The position numbers and the translations under genes were made by a program. Below are positions 44,745 through 53,638 of a stretch of 64,000 nucleotides of DNA, in pieces (within the stretch, counting starts at the first letter, position 1; each line of letters begins with the position of its first letter). The notes beneath the pieces were generated by a model, which made no database searches, was not told the origin of the DNA, and worked only from the letters and a program-made list of their open reading frames with translations. The stretch is from CAZIGM01 sp964538675 (GTDB lineage: Bacteria; Bacillota; Bacilli; Tepidibacillales; Tepidibacillaceae), in NCBI GenBank assembly GCA_964538675.1, contig CAZIGM010000003.1, positions 11,294 to 75,293 of the forward strand, in the 5' to 3' direction.

Positions 44745-44770
44745 AACGGCGACGTTCAAGGTCGCCGTTA
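44745..44770. promoter_or_regulatory. Strong hairpin between lemA and the TPM gene
   Basis: AACGGCGAC pairs perfectly with GTCGCCGTT around GTTCAAG. Its T-run lies on the plus-strand side, so it is not an ordinary terminator for the minus-strand operon. It may be a processing or attenuation site. Confidence 0.55.
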
Positions 44771-44778
44771 TGTTTTTT

Positions 44779-45342
44779 TTAGAACGAAACTTCAGGTACT
44801 TCATCGGCATTATCTGATGCCTCAAAATATTCCAATTCATCGAAACCAAATAGATTAGCATAAATAGAGGTAGGAAAACTCTTTATTTTAGTATTATAAG
44901 TTCTTACAGCCTCATTATAATCTAATCGACTAACAGCAATACGATTTTCAGTACCAGCTAATTCATCGGATAATTGTCTGAAGTTAGCATCAGATTTAAT
45001 TTCTGGATAATTCTCAACGACTACAAGCAATCCGTTCAACGCGCCACTTAATTCTGCATTTGCATCAGCTTTTTCACCAACTGAATCTGCTCCAGCTAAT
45101 TTGGCGCGAGCTTCAGTAACACTATCAACAATGTTTTGTTCTTGTTCTGTAAAGCCTTTAACTGTATTAACTAAATTAGGTATCAAGTCAGCTCGTCTTT
45201 GCAATTGTGTATCAATATTCTGAAATGATGTTACAGCATTTTCTTTTAATGCTACAAGTTCATTATATGAGCCAATGACATTAGATGCTAATAATACTAC
45301 TAATAAAACCAATACAATTAATATTATTGTTTTACGCTTCAT
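44779..45342 (-). CDS. LemA family protein
   Basis: The 187-residue protein has one N-terminal membrane helix (TIILIVLVLLVVLLASNVIG), then the LemA helical bundle: YNELVALKENAVTSFQNIDT, QLQRRADLIPNLVNTVKGF, ENRIAVSRLDYNEAVRTYNT and FPTSIYANLFGFDELEYFEA. It is first in a two-gene unit with the TPM protein, with GGAGG 9 bases before ATG. The function of this widespread pair is not established. Confidence 0.92.
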   Translation of the reverse strand: MKRKTIILIVLVLLVVLLASNVIGSYNELVALKENAVTSFQNIDTQLQRRADLIPNLVNTVKGFTEQEQNIVDSVTEARAKLAGADSVGEKADANAELSGALNGLLVVVENYPEIKSDANFRQLSDELAGTENRIAVSRLDYNEAVRTYNTKIKSFPTSIYANLFGFDELEYFEASDNADEVPEVSF

Positions 45343-45464
45343 TATATTACCTCCAAACTTTCTTTCTTTATTATATTATACTTGTTAACTAGATTTTAAC
45401 AAGAACCTCATTAATAAGATGATTTTTGCTGTTTTAAATATTATATCTGCTAAAGCATATTATC

Positions 45465-46502
45465 TTAAAATAACCTATCTGCAAGAATTCGCGCCAATTT
45501 GTCAACATTCATCTTTCTTATTCCTATTAACGGTAGTTGACTCAAGATACTAGTACCATGATTGGATAAAATAACGAATCCGATTCCTTTATCACGGTTA
45601 AACATCATAAAACTGCTAGAACCGTATGTCCCTCCATTGTGCCAGTAAGATGTTGAACCATCCTTCTCCTTATAGAACATCCAAGCGTAACCGATTCCAA
45701 TCCCCTTACTTGGGAAAATAGCATAGTGCTCTTTACGGCATTCTGCAAGTGCGGAACTCAGAGAATGATCGGAATTACTTAAATGAGCTTCAATATAATT
45801 CATCATATCTGAGATAGTTGAACGAACCGCTCCTGCCCCTGCCGTTGTATCAAGAAAGTCCCAATGTGGTACAGGTTTGTTTTTTGAATTATAGACAGGA
45901 ACCAAGAGACTCGATTCTAATCCTATACCAGTATTAGTCATTCCTAAAGGTTTAAAAACCCGATCGTACAATGCATCATTATAACTTTCTCCTAATTGTT
46001 TAGAAAGAAGCCATCCAAGCAATCCAAAGCCATAATTGGAATATCGGTGTCTATTTTTCGTCTTCGGTTTCTCTGACAAAACAGCTTCAATTATATGATT
46101 TTCATTATAATTAGCATAAGGATTTAATTTATCTGTTATTGTTGATTTAAAATTTTCTGGAACAGGTGACAGACCTGATGTATGTGTAACAAGTTGTAGC
46201 ATTGAGGTTTGTTGAGCAAATGGGCTAGAAGATAATTCGGGAACATATTTTGATAAAGAATCAGTTTTGTCCCATTTCCCTTCCCCTTCTCCAATCGCTA
46301 GTAGTAGTCCAGTTAAGGTTTTTGTAATGGAACCAATCTCGTAGATTAAATTAGAAGTATCAGTACTACTAGCTGAGTTCTCTGTCCATATCATTCTTTC
46401 ATTAAGAGTAGTCAAACCTATTGTCAATTGATGATTTGGGGTATTAATTAAGGACTGAATATGTCTCTGTGACATTAAGAGTTCAAGCTTATTTTTAATC
46501 AT
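45465..46502 (-). CDS. Serine hydrolase, beta-lactamase class C/AmpC-like
   Basis: The 345-residue protein has the SxxK nucleophile motif in YEIGSITKTLTG (about residue 60), a YSN motif in HRYSNYGFGLLGWLLSK, and an HNG motif (WHNGGTYGSSSFMMFNR) in place of KTG. No signal peptide is seen, so it is probably cytoplasmic and an esterase or peptidase rather than a secreted beta-lactamase. ATG 46502 is 5 bases from AAAGGGG; GTG 46508 lies inside that site. It is monocistronic. Confidence 0.85.
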   Translation of the reverse strand: MIKNKLELLMSQRHIQSLINTPNHQLTIGLTTLNERMIWTENSASSTDTSNLIYEIGSITKTLTGLLLAIGEGEGKWDKTDSLSKYVPELSSSPFAQQTSMLQLVTHTSGLSPVPENFKSTITDKLNPYANYNENHIIEAVLSEKPKTKNRHRYSNYGFGLLGWLLSKQLGESYNDALYDRVFKPLGMTNTGIGLESSLLVPVYNSKNKPVPHWDFLDTTAGAGAVRSTISDMMNYIEAHLSNSDHSLSSALAECRKEHYAIFPSKGIGIGYAWMFYKEKDGSTSYWHNGGTYGSSSFMMFNRDKGIGFVILSNHGTSILSQLPLIGIRKMNVDKLARILADRLF

Positions 46503-46662
46503 TTTCACCCCTTTGCCTATATTATATATTATTATTTTTTACGAAAAGAAGAATGATAGGTTTCATTTCTTTTACCTGAATTTAAAAAAATATAACCCCT
46601 TCAGTTAATGTTATATTTAAAATACCTACTACTTTAGTACATAAACCAGTTATTCGAAAATG

Positions 46663-46692
46663 ATAAGACCCCCACATAAGTGGAGGTCTTAT
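46663..46692 (-). terminator. Hairpin after the LysM/CWB2 gene, related to repeat A
   Basis: ATAAGACCCCCAC pairs with GTGGAGGTCTTAT around ATAA with one mismatch. The left arm shares GATAAGACCCCCAC with repeat A copy 1. Confidence 0.6.
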
Positions 46693-46739
46693 TATAATAG
46701 AAACAGCTACAGGATATTGTCCATGACCATTTTTTTTGT

Positions 46740-47936
46740 TTACTGCAAATCCATTGTTACTGGAATGGTAATCGGCTGACCCATTTGTAGCATGTCAGGA
46801 GATAGACCAGGATTAAGTTGTATGATATCCTGTTCGGATATTTTATATAACTTAGCAAGACTTTGGATAGAATCTCCACTTTTTATCTTATAGCTCATTT
46901 TCTCAATACGCCTATTGCCGAGCCATGCTACATTTTTTAGATAATCATCAAGTTCAACTTGTGTATCATATGAAATAACATCCGTACCTCCAGCAATATA
47001 ACCATGCATAAATGGAGGCTTTGCCATTCCAGTTGACGGATTAACACTGTCGATATATGTTTTTACTTCAGTAGGTATTTCGTCTTTATTAATGAGTAGC
47101 ATAGGGGCATGTTTGCCTGTATGGGCAAGTATTGAGCTGCACACTCCGTGCTGCCAGTTTTCCTTGCTACAAAATGTCAGGGAATAGCCTTGTTTTTGAT
47201 AGCTGCCCCAGCCGAACATGGTTGCCGAATCATAAAATTTAATGAAATTGACACTGGTTTCATAGACACTGTTACCCTGAATCCACTGTACATTAATGGC
47301 GTTATTTATACCTTTTATTTCTTTTACAATATCAAAAGTAATTGAATTTTTGCTTCCCAAAACATAAACATTTGTTATATTGTTTTGTTCGATTAAATCC
47401 ACTGTTTTTGAAGGTATTCCATTTTTATTTGTATAGATGATGGGGGTTGCCATATGTGCAGCCCAGTAACAAGCTAACATGGACTCTTCAAAGGCATCGA
47501 TAGAGGCAATCATAATTTCCATTGGCTTGTTCAGAAAATTGTAGATTTCGATTGCATTTTCGATAGGGTCGCTTGACTGCATATTATAAGTATTTAGGTT
47601 CAAAGCTTTAACACTTTGTTCAATAGAATCCGTTAAATCTCCTACTAGGATTACCTTATCCCGTGGAGATAACCGTTTTAATTCCATTTCAACTCTTTTG
47701 TCCAGTTTTTGTCTATCTGTTAGCAGGATGGGAGCATTATTGGGAAAGTGTATAAGGGCTGCCGCTGGTATGGCAAATCTAAAATCATCCTTATTAGCAA
47801 GTATTACTGAATTGGGTCTGTTTCCAGGTTTTGTTGCATGGTAGATAAATTGGGACAGAGTTATGGAATAGTCAACAGGGTCATTAGTTGCTTCAACTCT
47901 TGTAGTGTAAGTAGTCTGGTTTATCAAAGTCAACAC
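46740..47936 (-). CDS. Cell-wall-binding repeat 2 protein with C-terminal LysM
   Basis: The 398-residue protein has two or three CWB2-type repeats (NSVILANKDDFRFAIPAAAL, then DKVILVGDLTDSIEQSVKAL, NITNVYVLGSKNSI), followed by a LysM domain at about 350-395 (YKIKSGDSIQSLAKLYKISE, IIQLNPGLSPDMLQMGQPIT). No signal peptide is present, so export during vegetative growth is doubtful. Location on the spore or release from the mother cell is an inference. Close relatives with signal peptides coat the walls of Clostridia. Confidence 0.82.
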   Translation of the reverse strand: MLTLINQTTYTTRVEATNDPVDYSITLSQFIYHATKPGNRPNSVILANKDDFRFAIPAAALIHFPNNAPILLTDRQKLDKRVEMELKRLSPRDKVILVGDLTDSIEQSVKALNLNTYNMQSSDPIENAIEIYNFLNKPMEIMIASIDAFEESMLACYWAAHMATPIIYTNKNGIPSKTVDLIEQNNITNVYVLGSKNSITFDIVKEIKGINNAINVQWIQGNSVYETSVNFIKFYDSATMFGWGSYQKQGYSLTFCSKENWQHGVCSSILAHTGKHAPMLLINKDEIPTEVKTYIDSVNPSTGMAKPPFMHGYIAGGTDVISYDTQVELDDYLKNVAWLGNRRIEKMSYKIKSGDSIQSLAKLYKISEQDIIQLNPGLSPDMLQMGQPITIPVTMDLQ

Positions 47937-48118
47937 CTCTTTTTTTTAATATTGAATTTATAGGAATATTCATATTTATTATTTTCCAAATTTCTAAAGG
48001 TATACTGGTTTTAATTCTATAGGTATTTTAATACACAACTCTACAAATAATAATTGTGTATTGCATATAAAGTACGAGGCTTGGCATAAAAAACCAAGTT
48101 AGAAGAGAGGTGATAACA

Positions 48119-48817
48119 TTGACGTGGTACGAATTTTTATATGGTACTAAAGAAATGCCCTTTTGGGCTTTATCATTAAGGGCTTTTATTCTATATGCGT
48201 TCCTGATATTCGCAACACGTTTTATGAGGCAGAGGCAAATTGCTATTCTTGCAGGTCATAATTATCTTGTGGCTGCAGGAATCGTAAGTCTTGCAGCAGT
48301 GAGGATGGTAAACCCTAACACATCTCTTGTATCAGGAATAGTTATAATTCTTTTATATGCAGTTGCAAACATTGTTATATCTTTCCTGGATGTAAAAATG
48401 CCACGACAGATTGACCGTAACGCTACAATTCTGGTTGAAAACGGTAAGCTTATGAAGAAGAATATGAACGATGCAAGGATTACTATAGACAATCTGTTGG
48501 GGCAGTTAAGACTTAAGAATATATATAGCTTGTCGGATGTATCGCTTGCACTGGTAGAGCCTACTGGGAAAATTAATGTGGTTAAAAAGCAGTCTTCAAT
48601 TCCAGTTACAAGAAAGCAGATGAAGCTTCCTCTAAAAAATTCGAATCTGCCTACGATTTTAGTATATGACGGGAAAATTCAGGAGGATAATCTGAAAATG
48701 ATTGGTCATGACATAAAATGGCTGAATAACAAAATAAAAGAAAAGGGATTTGCACAGCCTAAAGATATATTTCTTGCCATGCTTGAAGGGGATGGAACAC
48801 TTCATGTCAGTGTATAA
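48119..48817 (+). CDS. YetF-like (DUF421) membrane protein 1
   Basis: The 232-residue protein has three N-terminal helices and a soluble C-terminal DUF421 domain (NATILVENGKLMKKNMNDAR, then LGQLRLKNIYSLSDVSLALV, PTILVYDGKIQEDNLKMIG). TTG 48119 is 6 bases after GAGAGGTG. It is followed by a second copy of the family 14 bp later. In Bacillus, DUF421 genes occur in operons linked to spore heat resistance and germination. Function at the molecular level is unknown. Confidence 0.82.
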   Translation: MTWYEFLYGTKEMPFWALSLRAFILYAFLIFATRFMRQRQIAILAGHNYLVAAGIVSLAAVRMVNPNTSLVSGIVIILLYAVANIVISFLDVKMPRQIDRNATILVENGKLMKKNMNDARITIDNLLGQLRLKNIYSLSDVSLALVEPTGKINVVKKQSSIPVTRKQMKLPLKNSNLPTILVYDGKIQEDNLKMIGHDIKWLNNKIKEKGFAQPKDIFLAMLEGDGTLHVSV

Positions 48818-48831
48818 GAGGGGGTGGTAGA

Positions 48832-49536
48832 TTGGAAGGGATATGGAATTCGGTTGAGGAGTTAAGTTCTTTGGGTTTTGCTGCAAGAACACTGATTGTA
48901 GGAATAATGCTTTTTATTGCAGGAAGATTCCTTCCGCATCGTTCTGGTGGTCAGTATGCTGGATTTGACTTTACATTTTTCTGGATGATGGGGGGACTTA
49001 TTGTTTCGCCGCTTTTTGATTCGAAAATTAATTTTACGAATACAATTATTGTGGTTGTAACAATTTTTATAACGCATTACATTATTTCATACATATCTAT
49101 TAAATCACGGATTTTTGAAAGAGTAGTATATGGAAAGTCCGAAACATTAATATCTAAGGGTCAGATACAAAGGAGAAATATGCTAAAGTCATTACTCCCA
49201 ATTGAAATGCTTTTAGCACAAATGAGGGAAATGGATGTATCTAATATAGCAGAGGTTGATACCGCTATCCTTGAAACAGGCGGCAGAGTGAGTGTACTTA
49301 AAAAAGGAGAGTTTACACCAGTCACGCCGCCAAATCTTGATATTCCTGTAATCGAAATGGGACTTCCTGTAGTCCTCGTGAATGATGGTAAAATAATTTA
49401 TAAAAATTTAATATATTTAGGATATGACCAAAAGTGGTTAAAGGATGAGCTTCTTAAATATGGTGTAATTGATATAAAAAGTGTTTATCTTGCTACAGTA
49501 GACGGGGCAGGGGAAATATATTATTCAATGATCTAA
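48832..49536 (+). CDS. YetF-like (DUF421) membrane protein 2
   Basis: The 234-residue paralogue of the preceding gene has three helices (TLIVGIMLFIAGRFLPHRSG region), then the same soluble domain (SETLISKGQIQRRNMLKSLL, IEMLLAQMREMDVSNIAEVD, LPVVLVNDGKIIYKNLIYLG). TTG 48832 follows GAGGGGGTGG. The two copies differ throughout, so this is an old duplication and they may form a hetero-oligomer. Confidence 0.84.
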   Translation: MEGIWNSVEELSSLGFAARTLIVGIMLFIAGRFLPHRSGGQYAGFDFTFFWMMGGLIVSPLFDSKINFTNTIIVVVTIFITHYIISYISIKSRIFERVVYGKSETLISKGQIQRRNMLKSLLPIEMLLAQMREMDVSNIAEVDTAILETGGRVSVLKKGEFTPVTPPNLDIPVIEMGLPVVLVNDGKIIYKNLIYLGYDQKWLKDELLKYGVIDIKSVYLATVDGAGEIYYSMI

Positions 49537-49554
49537 TGAAATGGAGGAAGTTTT

Positions 49555-49755
49555 ATGCTAACAGAAAAGGAAATAATAAATAATGCTTTAAAGGAAATGC
49601 TCTATATGGAAGAACTGACAGCCCAAAAGTATGGTGAGATGGTACAGCAGATAACAAAGATAGAGCTTCAAAACCTATTAAAAGGTATGGAAATGGTGGC
49701 ACGGAATAACTATAAATCTCTGACACAAAAAATGAATGAAAACAAAATAAGCTAA
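49555..49755 (+). CDS. 66-residue helical protein, ferritin-like type
   Basis: MLTEKEIINNALKEMLYMEE, then LTAQKYGEMVQQITKIELQN and LLKGMEMVARNNYKSL form two long helices. The pattern (Glu-Glu-Leu near residue 19, Lys-Tyr) recalls one half of a CotF-like ferritin bundle. GGAGGAAG precedes the ATG, 18 bp after the YetF stop. It is probably in the same operon and, by analogy with YetF clusters, linked to spores. Confidence 0.7.
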   Translation: MLTEKEIINNALKEMLYMEELTAQKYGEMVQQITKIELQNLLKGMEMVARNNYKSLTQKMNENKIS

Positions 49756-49772
49756 AAGAAAGAGGTGGGAGC

Positions 49773-49961
49773 ATGAATGATATAAATAGGCTGAATGATA
49801 TACTTCATACTGAGATGAAAAACCAATCCATGTATAATAAATATATGATGGAGATACAGAACCCAGAATTAAGACAGATGCTGACGCAGATGAGGGATGC
49901 TAAAATGCAGCAAATAACGCAACTTCAGCAGGAGATTAAAAATATAATGATAGGAAATTAA
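49773..49961 (+). CDS. 62-residue helical protein, ferritin-like type
   Basis: MNDINRLNDILHTEMKNQSM, then YNKYMMEIQNPELRQMLTQM and RDAKMQQITQLQQEIKNIM form a two-helix protein, Met- and Gln-rich. It is similar in size and spacing to the preceding gene and may pair with it as the other half of a bundle. GAAAGAGGTGGGAG precedes the ATG. It ends the operon. Confidence 0.68.
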   Translation: MNDINRLNDILHTEMKNQSMYNKYMMEIQNPELRQMLTQMRDAKMQQITQLQQEIKNIMIGN

Positions 49962-50154
49962 GAAAAAAACAATCAATAATGTGTATTAATTTGCTAAAAA
50001 TAATGAAATATGGTAAATTATATCTATAATATTTAACACGCTAAAGGCTAACTCATTCGAAAGATAGGAGCGAAAAAACACAGATATAAAGCAGGCACTT
50101 TCTTACCATATCTGGATAAAAATCGATATCGATAAAATATAAAAATTAATATTT

Positions 50155-50195
50155 TAGAAATGCACATTGGTTGAACAAATCAATGTGCATTTCTA
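50155..50195. terminator. Bidirectional terminator
   Basis: TAGAAATGCACATTG and CAATGTGCATTTCTA form a perfect 15-bp stem around an 11-base loop. It serves both the YetF operon (plus) and mnmH (minus). Confidence 0.75.
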
Positions 50196-50210
50196 CATAT
50201 AACAAATATA

Positions 50211-51305
50211 TTATAGTGAATTTAAATAAGCTATTACCTCAGTGCTATTACCTCGAAATGAGATTTTCTTCGATTTATTACTTATCTGATAAAGATACAT
50301 TGGATCATAGTATTCTTGAAGTAGGATTTCTATCCAATTAGCGTGCGACTTAATATCCCCTGTTAGCAATTGTTCTTTAAATGCATAGTCAATTGAACTT
50401 AAAATACGCTTATGACATTCTCCGCCAAGGCGTTTTTGCATTTTATTTATACTATTGTTAATATATTTGAACCATTCAAGCAAACCATGTTCCGTTCCAA
50501 ATTCCTCAATATACTCAGCTTGAGCCTCGACTACATATTCAGTCACCGTATTTTGAACGCGTTCCTCAAAAGATACATCTAAAATAACTAATGAACCGTT
50601 ATTAAAAAATTCTACTAATAATTGTGGAATAAAACATCTACCAACATGACGACCTTCATCTTCAAGAAGCATATATTTATGTCCTTTATGCTTGTGTTGT
50701 ACAAGAGCATAGGCAAGATTGTTTTCAAAATTAATTTGAGTAGGCTGTGGTTTAATATGTTGTCCGAATGATGAACCACGATGGTGCGCAATATTTTCAA
50801 GATCGATAGAGTTGTCAAATGCTTTAAGAAATATTGTTTTACCTGAACCCGTATAACCACCAAGTATAACTGGTTTACTTATTTGTTCAGCTGGTTCGAG
50901 AGTATTTAAAAGATAGTTTCGAAACGCTTTGTATCCACCTTCAAGTCTAGGAATATAATTTCCAGTTGTTTCAGTAATCCACTGCTGGGTTATACTAGAG
51001 CGTGAACCACCTCTGAAGCAATAAATTATACTATCGGGGTGTTTTTCAAAGTATGAAACCCACGCATTAATCCGAGCTTCTCGGATATCACCAGAAACTA
51101 ATTCATGTCCAAGCTTGATAGCAGCTTCGCTGCCTTTTTCTTTATAACAAATTCCAATTAAATGTCTTTCTTTATCGTCCATAAGTGGCAAATTGACAGA
51201 ATTAAAAAAAGCCCCCTTGTTATATTCTATTGGGGCTCGCACATCAATAAGTGGTATTTCCTCAATAACAATTCGATTATATTCATTAGTTGTAATATTG
51301 CTCAT
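50211..51305 (-). CDS. mnmH: tRNA 2-selenouridine synthase
   Basis: The 364-residue enzyme converts 2-thiouridine at the wobble position of some tRNAs into 2-selenouridine, using selenophosphate. The rhodanese domain is N-terminal with catalytic Cys in SIIYCFRGGSRSS. Then come a P-loop GGYTGSGKTIFLKAF and the remaining P-loop NTPase-like region. ATG 51305 follows GGAAGTGA; the overlapping ATG 51320 has no good ribosome site. It lies just after selD in one operon, which supplies its substrate. It is also called selU/ybbB. Confidence 0.93.
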   Translation of the reverse strand: MSNITTNEYNRIVIEEIPLIDVRAPIEYNKGAFFNSVNLPLMDDKERHLIGICYKEKGSEAAIKLGHELVSGDIREARINAWVSYFEKHPDSIIYCFRGGSRSSITQQWITETTGNYIPRLEGGYKAFRNYLLNTLEPAEQISKPVILGGYTGSGKTIFLKAFDNSIDLENIAHHRGSSFGQHIKPQPTQINFENNLAYALVQHKHKGHKYMLLEDEGRHVGRCFIPQLLVEFFNNGSLVILDVSFEERVQNTVTEYVVEAQAEYIEEFGTEHGLLEWFKYINNSINKMQKRLGGECHKRILSSIDYAFKEQLLTGDIKSHANWIEILLQEYYDPMYLYQISNKSKKISFRGNSTEVIAYLNSL

Positions 51306-51319
51306 ATTTGTCACTTCCA

Positions 51320-52351
51320 TTAAATTACTTCAATTAATTTGTCACTACGTTCATAAGTATATCCAATAGATTTTAGTGACAAGTCTTCTTTAGAGGTTAT
51401 TTTCAAAAACTCTAGTACACTTTCCTTTTTAACAATTGCAAGTAATCCACCAGAGGTTTGGGCATCACATAAAATTATTTTTTGTTCTTCTGTCATTTCC
51501 CTGATTTTGTGACCGTAGCTTTTAAAGTTATTATATGTTCCACCAGGAACACAACCCATAGCAAGATATTTTTTAGTATTTGGTAATATTGGCACTTGAT
51601 TATATTTAATAGTAGCTGAAATATTACTTCCTTCGCAGATTTCACTCAAATGTCCAAGTAGTCCAAAGCCCGTAACATCAGTTAAAGCGGTAACACCTTC
51701 TAAAACGGAAATCTTGGTACCAATAGTGTTAAGTGTACACATTGTATCAATAGCAATATCAATGTGGCCAGGTTCAATTTTTTTTCTTTTTTGAGCAGTT
51801 GTAATGACACCAATGCCAAGTGGTTTAGTTAAGAAAATTTCACATTCAGGTGTGGCTTTATTATTTTGTTTAATACGTGAATTTTCAACAAGTCCTGTAA
51901 CTGCAAGTCCAAAGATTGGCTCAGGAGATTCAATAGAGTGTCCGCCAGCAAGAGGAATATCAGCATCGTCACACACAGATTGTGCACCCGCGATAACTTG
52001 ACTAGCAATATCTGGACTAATAAGAGTAATTGGCCAACCTAATATTGAAATAGCCATAAGTGGTTTTCCACCCATTGCATAGATGTCACTAAGTGCATTC
52101 GTAGCTGCTATTTTTCCAAATAAAAATGGGTCATCAACAATAGGCATAAAGAAATCGGTAGTACTTAGGACAGATGTTCCGTTCCCCAAATCATAAGCAG
52201 CTGCATCATCTTTACTGCTATTACCAACAATTAGATTTGGATATTTAGTAGTATCATAAGATGTATTTAATATTGAATCTAAAATTTCTGGAGAGATTTT
52301 ACAGCCACAACCAGCACCATGGCTATATTCTGTTAATTTAATATTTTCCAT
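51320..52351 (-). CDS. selD: Selenophosphate synthetase, cysteine form
   Basis: The 343-residue enzyme makes selenophosphate from selenide and ATP. The N-terminal loop is SHGAGCGCKISPEIL with Cys (TGT), not selenocysteine, at the catalytic position. The rest fits: NSSKDDAAAYDLGNGTSVLS, STTDFFMPIVDDPFLFGKIA, ALTDVTGFGLLGHL and CDAQTSGGLL. ATG 52351 lies 8 bases after AGAAGGA. It is the first gene of the selD-mnmH pair. No selA, selB or selC lies in the window. Confidence 0.95.
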   Translation of the reverse strand: MENIKLTEYSHGAGCGCKISPEILDSILNTSYDTTKYPNLIVGNSSKDDAAAYDLGNGTSVLSTTDFFMPIVDDPFLFGKIAATNALSDIYAMGGKPLMAISILGWPITLISPDIASQVIAGAQSVCDDADIPLAGGHSIESPEPIFGLAVTGLVENSRIKQNNKATPECEIFLTKPLGIGVITTAQKRKKIEPGHIDIAIDTMCTLNTIGTKISVLEGVTALTDVTGFGLLGHLSEICEGSNISATIKYNQVPILPNTKKYLAMGCVPGGTYNNFKSYGHKIREMTEEQKIILCDAQTSGGLLAIVKKESVLEFLKITSKEDLSLKSIGYTYERSDKLIEVI

Positions 52352-52474
52352 AATAAACATCCTTCTACTTATATATAGTAATTCTTGTATATATTATAGT
52401 ATAAACCAATACATAAAACATATATAGATATTGTAAGTAGATAATAATTATTTATTCGAATTATTAGGTAATCG

Positions 52475-52527
52475 TTGACATATATATTTATTAGGTTTAT
52501 ATTATAATTAAGTTTATAACATAAACT
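52475..52527 (+). promoter_or_regulatory. Promoter and palindromic operator of the regulator/ABC operon
   Basis: TTGACA (52475-52480), 17 bases, TATATT (52498-52503). Just downstream, AGTTTAT-AAC-ATAAACT (52511-52527) is a perfect inverted repeat at the likely transcription start. The HTH protein at 53216 is the natural binder. Confidence 0.65.
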
Positions 52528-52542
52528 GAATGGAGGTTAAAA

Positions 52543-53214
52543 ATGAGTGATATTAATAATAAGGAAGAGATGCTTAAAGATCTGCAATTCATTAAAGAGG
52601 CTGTCCGAAAAAACAGTAATATTTTAAAATATATTTCTGTTTCTGAAGGGATAAAAAACGTTGCACTATTAACAGGTTTATTCATTATAGTTTTAAGCGT
52701 AGTACTTCTGTGGATAATAGGCGACTATGGTAGTTATCAAGAATTACCTGATACAGTGAAGTCTTTAGTATACACAATATTAATTTTATTTGTAGTAATT
52801 ATAGCATGGTTTAAAATAAAGAGTTTTCTAAAAATAGCAAGAAAATATAGAGAAGACATGACTATATTAATGTTGCTAAAAGAAGTATATACAAAAACAT
52901 TGTTAATGATAATGATTCCGTTTTTAATCTCAATCATAGTTTTTTGTGTATATTTGCCGATTAATAATCTTTCACATTTGATTGTATCGATATTAGCTAT
53001 ATTAATATCTCTTTTAATGACGTCATTTATTATAACTTTAAATCTTAAGGATTTTATGTTATTTTCTGAATGGTTATTACTAAGCGGGCTTTTATCACTT
53101 TTTATTTCTGATAGTATACACCCTCTAATTATTTTAATTTTCACCTTTGGTTTTGCAATGCTTATACTCTATTTATCAGCTTTGGTGGCCATTTCTAGAG
53201 AGAAGAGTGGTTGA
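52543..53214 (+). CDS. Six-helix membrane protein, unknown function
   Basis: The 223-residue protein has a polar, charged first 40 residues (NNKEEMLKDLQFIKEAVRKN), then six hydrophobic helices in pairs. GGAGG precedes the ATG. Its stop is 1 bp before the start of the HTH gene. In many Clostridia such a membrane protein with an HTH partner forms a simple two-gene regulator; here three ABC genes follow. It could hold the regulator at the membrane. Not recognised further. Confidence 0.65.
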   Translation: MSDINNKEEMLKDLQFIKEAVRKNSNILKYISVSEGIKNVALLTGLFIIVLSVVLLWIIGDYGSYQELPDTVKSLVYTILILFVVIIAWFKIKSFLKIARKYREDMTILMLLKEVYTKTLLMIMIPFLISIIVFCVYLPINNLSHLIVSILAILISLLMTSFIITLNLKDFMLFSEWLLLSGLLSLFISDSIHPLIILIFTFGFAMLILYLSALVAISREKSG

Positions 53215-53215
53215 A

Positions 53216-53539
53216 TTGACAGAAAAAAATGAAATGGATATTAATATAAATATAAATAAATTTATACATGAGAGAGCAAGGCTATTGATTTTAACACATT
53301 TAGCAACTAAAGAGGATGGAGAAGTAGTTTTTAATGAATTAAAAGAAGCATTAGAAATGACAGCTGGAAATCTATCGGTACAACTTCGTAATCTTGAAGA
53401 AATAGGATACATTAAAATAAATAAAACAATTGAAAATAGGAAAACTGTAACTAGAGTTTCATTAACGTCAAAAGGGTATGAAGAATTTATGTTATATCTT
53501 GATAATATGGAAAGAATAATTCGATTAATAAAGGAGTGA
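53216..53539 (+). CDS. Winged-helix regulator (HTH_34/MarR-like)
   Basis: The 107-residue protein has INKFIHERARLLILTHLATK, VVFNELKEALEMTAGNLSVQ, LRNLEEIGYIKI and TRVSLTSKGYEEFMLYLDN, the pattern of small PF13601-type winged helix proteins. TTG 53216 is 8 bases after AGAAGAG. It likely controls the operon through the palindrome at 52511-52527. Confidence 0.82.
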   Translation: MTEKNEMDINININKFIHERARLLILTHLATKEDGEVVFNELKEALEMTAGNLSVQLRNLEEIGYIKINKTIENRKTVTRVSLTSKGYEEFMLYLDNMERIIRLIKE

Positions 53540-53638
53540 TAAGTGGACTTCTATTAAAGATGTGTGAAAATATTAGAATGAGAAAGAATGAAATATATAT
53601 TTTTAGATATTAATTTGATTATTAGGAGGTAACGAAGA

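Noticed and set aside
44745..44770. Terminator between lemA and the TPM gene
   Set aside because: The T-run is on the plus-strand side while both genes are read from the minus strand, so it cannot be an ordinary terminator for them.
45465..46502. Secreted class C beta-lactamase conferring resistance
   Set aside because: The SxxK and YxN motifs are present, but there is no signal peptide and no AmpC-type context; called only a serine hydrolase.
52280..52330. Selenocysteine codon in selD
   Set aside because: The active-site codon is TGT (Cys), and the frame has no internal TGA.
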